DNA of 10,015 bases. Source: an uncultured Candidatus Melainabacteria bacterium (GTDB taxonomy: Bacteria; Cyanobacteriota; Vampirovibrionia; Gastranaerophilales; Gastranaerophilaceae). The stretch spans positions 1 to 10,015 of the forward strand of contig CAKUVB010000055.1 of assembly GCA_934693215.1 (NCBI GenBank), read 5' to 3'. Below the pieces are notes generated by a model. It was not told the origin of the DNA. It was given only the letters and a program-made list of their open reading frames with translations, and searched no databases. Positions 6,784-10,015 of the stretch are shown piece after piece (the first letter of the stretch is position 1; the number at the start of each line of letters is the position of its first letter). The translations under genes and the position numbers were made by a program.

Positions 6784-8505
6784 ATGGGAAACAAGCTCTC
6801 ACCGGTTTATACTTTAAAGAACGAATGTCACGACTGTTATAAGTGCGTAAGAGAATGTTATGTGAAATCAATTCAAATAAAAGATGGAAGTGCATCAGTT
6901 CTTGCTGATAGGTGTATAGCTTGTGGTCATTGTGTAACGGTTTGTCCTTCTAATGCAAAAAGAATTCGTTATGATGTTGATAAAGTAAAAGGAATTTTTG
7001 CTACAGGTAAAAAGGTTGTTGTTTCGCTTGCTCCTAGTTGGATAAGTGTTTTTGATTATACAAAACAACAAATGATAACAGTTTTGAAGGCTCTCGGATT
7101 TTCAGATGTTAGCGAAACTGCATTGGGGGCTCAAGAGGTTTCAATAGAGGTAGCAAAGCTAATAAAAGAGAGTGAAAAAGGACTTTTTATCTCAAGTGCT
7201 TGCCCCGTAATAGTTGATTACATAAGGTATTATAAACCTGAATATGCAAAATATATTACTCCGGTAGCTTCTCCTGCCCTGACTCACGCAAAAATGTTAA
7301 AAGAACAGTATGGAGAAGATATAAGCGTTGTTTTTATAGGGCCTTGTATCGCAAAGAAAAATGAGTCTGATAAAAATTCTGATTTGATTGATGTCGCATT
7401 GACGTTTGATGAATTAAATTATTGGATAAAAGAATCATATATTGATTTAGCGAAAATAGAAGTTTTGCCTGATGAGGATTTTGTTCCGAATTCAGCAAAT
7501 GAAGGTGCTTTATATCCTGTGTTAGGTGGAATGAATGAAACCTTAAAATTCGCAGGGATAGAAAAAGATGTTCAGTTATTAGATATTTGTACATTGCATA
7601 GTTTAGACAAAGCTTTAAACGGACTTCACCCTGAAAGATTAGAGGAAAAGATTTTTCTTGAGGCTTTAGGTTGTGATGGTGGTTGTATAAACGGGCCTGG
7701 AATTAGTATGTGCAAATCTACAATTCTAAAAACTTCTGATGTGTTGAATAATTTCAAAAAGAGAGAGAATATTCCTGCAACTCCAAAAACAGTTGTAGAA
7801 ATGGATTACTCAGCTGTTGATATCAAAAAGCGAGAATTTAAACACGAAGAAATAATGAAAACGATGGAACGTATCGGAAAACACAATGAAGAAGATGAAT
7901 TAAATTGTGGTGGTTGTGGTTTCCAAACTTGTAGAGAATTGGCTTGTGCAATTTTAGCCGGTGAAGCTGAACCTTCGATGTGTGTTTCGTATATGCGAAA
8001 AATAGCTTTAAGAAAAGCCGCAGCAATGCTTAGATGTATGCCTTCAGCTATGGTTATGATTGATAATAAAAATAAAATATTAGAATCAAACGATGCGTTT
8101 ATGAAAATGTTTACAGGTGAAATGTACGATGTATTTTCAGAACGTCCGGAAGGTGTAAATGGTGCAGATATTGATAGAATAATACCTTTCTCTGATTTGT
8201 TAACGACCGCTCTAAAAACAGGGAAAGATATTCACAAAGAGCATTATGTTGTTGGAAACAAATTATACGATATAAATATTTTTATAATTGAAGAAAAAGA
8301 AATCGTTGGTGCAATAATTACTGATGTAACTCAATCAGAATTAAATAGAGAAAAAATTGCTGAAAGAGCAAAAGAGGTAATTAGTAAAAATATTGCAAAA
8401 GTACAAGAGATAGCAATTCTTCTAGGTGAACACATGGTTGAAACTGAATTGCTTTTAAGTACGATTGCAGATGATTACACAACAGATGACAAGGATTCTG
8501 AATAA
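6784..8505 (+). CDS. hydS: Sensory-type [FeFe]-hydrogenase with PAS domain (HydS-like, group C)
   Basis: The 573-aa protein starts at an ATG with GAGG at 6771-6774. Domains in order are as follows. Two [4Fe-4S] ferredoxin motifs come first (C15, C18, C21, C25 and C44, C47, C50, C54). The H-cluster domain follows (about 75-325) with ligands C140 (SSACP), C188 (GPCIAKK), C297 and C301 (GCDGGC). Next is a further Fe-S motif, CGGCGFQTC...C (C375, C378, C383, C400; FeS-domain pattern), then a PAS domain (about 410-515) and a helical tail. Catalytic hydrogenases have TSCCP where this has SSACP. The proton-shuttling cysteine is thus alanine, as in the low-activity HydS of Thermotoga maritima. Met is also missing from the second motif (GPC for MPC). 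With the PAS domain and no kinase domain, a sensor of H2 or ferredoxin redox state is most likely. Its stop overlaps the next gene by one base. Confidence 0.92.
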   Translation: MGNKLSPVYTLKNECHDCYKCVRECYVKSIQIKDGSASVLADRCIACGHCVTVCPSNAKRIRYDVDKVKGIFATGKKVVVSLAPSWISVFDYTKQQMITVLKALGFSDVSETALGAQEVSIEVAKLIKESEKGLFISSACPVIVDYIRYYKPEYAKYITPVASPALTHAKMLKEQYGEDISVVFIGPCIAKKNESDKNSDLIDVALTFDELNYWIKESYIDLAKIEVLPDEDFVPNSANEGALYPVLGGMNETLKFAGIEKDVQLLDICTLHSLDKALNGLHPERLEEKIFLEALGCDGGCINGPGISMCKSTILKTSDVLNNFKKRENIPATPKTVVEMDYSAVDIKKREFKHEEIMKTMERIGKHNEEDELNCGGCGFQTCRELACAILAGEAEPSMCVSYMRKIALRKAAAMLRCMPSAMVMIDNKNKILESNDAFMKMFTGEMYDVFSERPEGVNGADIDRIIPFSDLLTTALKTGKDIHKEHYVVGNKLYDINIFIIEEKEIVGAIITDVTQSELNREKIAERAKEVISKNIAKVQEIAILLGEHMVETELLLSTIADDYTTDDKDSE

Positions 8506-9665
8506 TGTTTATAGATATCTTTTGTACACAAGAAAAAAAATATAACCAAAATACTTTTGGTGATTATTATGTGTCGAAAAGATATCCTGAAACTGATAGG
8601 CTATTGGCAGTACTTTCAGATGGTTTAGGTAGTGGCGTAAAAGCGAATATTTTAGCAAGTATGACTGCAACTATGCTTCTAAAATTTATTGAGGCAGATT
8701 CAGATATAAGAAAAGCTTGTGAAATAATGATGAATTCGCTTCCTGTGTGTCAGAAAAGAAAGATTAGTTATTCAACATTTTCTGTTATGGATTGTAATTC
8801 AGAAGGGTTTACTAAGATTGTAGAAGAAGGTAATCCTCAGTTTTTATGGATAAGAGATGAAGAAGTTTTAGAGCCGGAATGTGAAATAATAACTTCGGAA
8901 ACTTTTAAAAATCGGAAGATGCATATTTATAAACTAAAATTGAAAGAAAACGATCGTTTAATCTTTTGTTCTGATGGTGTTACTCAGGCAGGATTGGGGT
9001 CAGATAAATTTAAACTGGGGTTAAGAAGAAAAGGTTTGATTGATGCAGTTTTGAATCAACTTCATCAAGATAAATACATAACAACAAGAGATTTATCAAA
9101 GTTTATTGTAGATTTTGCTCGCTCTCTTGAACCTGATAGAGAAGCAAAAGATGATATCTCAGCTATGTGTGTTCATTGTCGTAAGCCTAGAAAATCTTTA
9201 GTGTTTACAGGCCCACCTTATCATATGGACAAAGATAATTATTATGCAAATGTGTTTAAAGAATTTGACGGTAAAAAAGCGATTAGCGGTGGAACTACAG
9301 CTAACTTGATATCAAGAGAGTTGAACATACCAATAGATACTCCTGTGCTTGTTAATGCAGGCAAATTGCCATCTGTTTCTTATATGGAAGGGGTTGATTT
9401 GGTAACAGAAGGTATTTTGACACTAACAAAAACTTACGAATATTTGGAAGATGAAACCGAAATAAAAAAAGACGCAGCCGGAGATTTGGTAAAGTTTTTG
9501 TTAGATAGTGATTGTATTCTTTTCATGGTTGGTGCAAAATTAAATCAGGCACATTATGATCCAAATTTGCCGATTGAAATAGAAATTCGTAAAAATATAA
9601 TCAAAAAGATTGCAAAAGTATTACAAGACAAGTATATTAAAAAAGTTACAATTCAATATATGTAG
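8505..9665 (+). CDS. SpoIIE/PP2C-type serine phosphatase with uncharacterised C-terminal domain
   Basis: The ATG overlaps the hydS stop (TAATG), so the two are translationally coupled. Residues 1-225 carry metal-binding motifs of PPM/SpoIIE phosphatases: SDGLGSG (38-44, with D39), CSDGVTQAG (155-163, with D157) and DDISAM (216-221). These enzymes dephosphorylate serine or threonine on partner proteins, often anti-sigma-factor antagonists. Residues 226-386 form a second domain with ISGGTTANLISREL (260-273), which I cannot name. It shows no membrane helix and the protein looks cytoplasmic. Phosphatases of this type are known next to PAS-bearing [FeFe]-hydrogenases, so it is the likely output of the HydS sensor. 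Its substrate is not in this window: no anti-sigma factor, STAS protein or sigma factor is visible. Confidence 0.88.
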   Translation: MFIDIFCTQEKKYNQNTFGDYYVSKRYPETDRLLAVLSDGLGSGVKANILASMTATMLLKFIEADSDIRKACEIMMNSLPVCQKRKISYSTFSVMDCNSEGFTKIVEEGNPQFLWIRDEEVLEPECEIITSETFKNRKMHIYKLKLKENDRLIFCSDGVTQAGLGSDKFKLGLRRKGLIDAVLNQLHQDKYITTRDLSKFIVDFARSLEPDREAKDDISAMCVHCRKPRKSLVFTGPPYHMDKDNYYANVFKEFDGKKAISGGTTANLISRELNIPIDTPVLVNAGKLPSVSYMEGVDLVTEGILTLTKTYEYLEDETEIKKDAAGDLVKFLLDSDCILFMVGAKLNQAHYDPNLPIEIEIRKNIIKKIAKVLQDKYIKKVTIQYM

Positions 9666-9701
9666 ATTAATGTATAGTAATAGTTAATAAGGAAAAACAG
9701 A

Positions 9702-9965
9702 ATGGCAAAAGTTAATGTAAAAATTTGTATGGGAACTACCTGCTTTGTAATGGGAGCATCTCAATTACAAGATTTGGTTGACATCGTTAAGAAAAAATAC
9801 GGTGATGATGTAGAGGTTTCAGGCAGCACTTGTCTTAATTTCTGTACAAATAGTTCAGAGTATTCAAAAGCTCCTTATGTGACAGTTGATGATACTGTTA
9901 TTCAAGAAGCAACAATTGATAAAGTTATACAAGAAATAGATAGGAAGTTAAACGAAAATGGGTAA
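9702..9965 (+). CDS. Second thioredoxin-like [2Fe-2S] ferredoxin, 87 aa
   Basis: AAGGAA at 9689-9694 precedes the ATG by 7 nt. The [2Fe-2S] ligands are C9 and C14 (ICMGTTC) and C44 and C48 (STCLNFC), the same layout as the 76-aa protein at 6552-6782. Both begin with a closely similar VKICMG/IKICMG strand, so they are probably paralogues. The rest diverges enough to suggest different partners. It is separated from the phosphatase gene by 36 bp, and its end overlaps the start of the next gene by 8 bp, pointing to coupling with whatever lies downstream. The likely role is electron transfer to a hydrogenase in the cytoplasm. Confidence 0.88.
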   Translation: MAKVNVKICMGTTCFVMGASQLQDLVDIVKKKYGDDVEVSGSTCLNFCTNSSEYSKAPYVTVDDTVIQEATIDKVIQEIDRKLNENG

Positions 9966-10015
9966 TAATAGTCAATCAATACATATAAAAAAAGAAATAC
10001 TAGCAAGAATTATAG
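9958..10015 (+). CDS. 5' end of a further gene, cut by the window edge
   Basis: An ATG at 9958 overlaps the end of the preceding ferredoxin gene by 8 bp and is open to the window edge, giving 19 residues (MGNNSQSIHIKKEILARII). AGGAAG at 9941-9946 may serve as Shine-Dalgarno, 11 nt upstream. The IHIKKEILARII stretch is reminiscent of the N-terminus of group B-type [FeFe]-hydrogenases, which start with a similar strand and helix before their Fe-S motifs. Too little is visible to rely on that. The tight overlap supports it being a real gene of the same operon. Confidence 0.5.
   Translation, partial: MGNNSQSIHIKKEILARII

Noticed and set aside
7334..7594. Minus-strand frame inside hydS
   Set aside because: Antisense to the H-cluster domain; composition is odd and no homologous family is recognised.
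1..10015. CRISPR arrays, insertion sequences, tRNA or rRNA genes
   Set aside because: No regularly spaced repeats, transposase motifs, or recognisable tRNA/rRNA sequence were seen on either strand by eye.

Overview
The window is low-GC bacterial DNA with every recognisable gene on the plus strand. Its content points to an obligately fermentative anaerobe: a bifunctional aldehyde/alcohol dehydrogenase (AdhE), the NADH/NAD+-sensing repressor Rex, and a sensory-type [FeFe]-hydrogenase cluster. The style of the AT-rich genes and the divergent kinase-like protein remind me of uncultured gut lineages such as Gastranaerophilales (Melainabacteria) or low-GC Firmicutes. That placement is an impression; no rRNA or marker gene is present to settle it.

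Region 1 (1-641) is the 3' part of an MscS-family mechanosensitive channel gene whose start lies outside the window.

Region 2 (about 657-2982) holds three co-directional genes ending in a clear intrinsic terminator. They are a 452-aa unrecognised protein with motifs of a divergent kinase fold (TTG start, Shine-Dalgarno inside a potential hairpin), a 63-aa unknown protein, and a 205-aa signal-peptide-bearing nucleobase/cytidine-deaminase-like protein. I know of no described system with this combination.

Region 3 (2983-5900) is adhE with a 219-bp promoter/leader region, a good sigma70-type promoter, a 13-bp inverted repeat bracketing that promoter, and a strong terminator. Its codon choice suggests very high expression.

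Region 4 (5916-10015, running off the end) is a tightly packed cluster. It contains rex, a thioredoxin-like [2Fe-2S] ferredoxin, a PAS-containing [FeFe]-hydrogenase-like protein of sensory (HydS) type, a SpoIIE/PP2C-type phosphatase, a second thioredoxin-like ferredoxin, and the start of another gene. A reasonable reading is a redox/H2 sensing module. Rex reads NADH/NAD+. HydS reads H2 or ferredoxin redox state through its H-cluster and Fe-S clusters, and may pass the signal via its PAS region to the phosphatase. The likely outputs are fermentation genes such as the adjacent adhE and a downstream hydrogenase. The parts are recognised from motifs; the wiring is inference.
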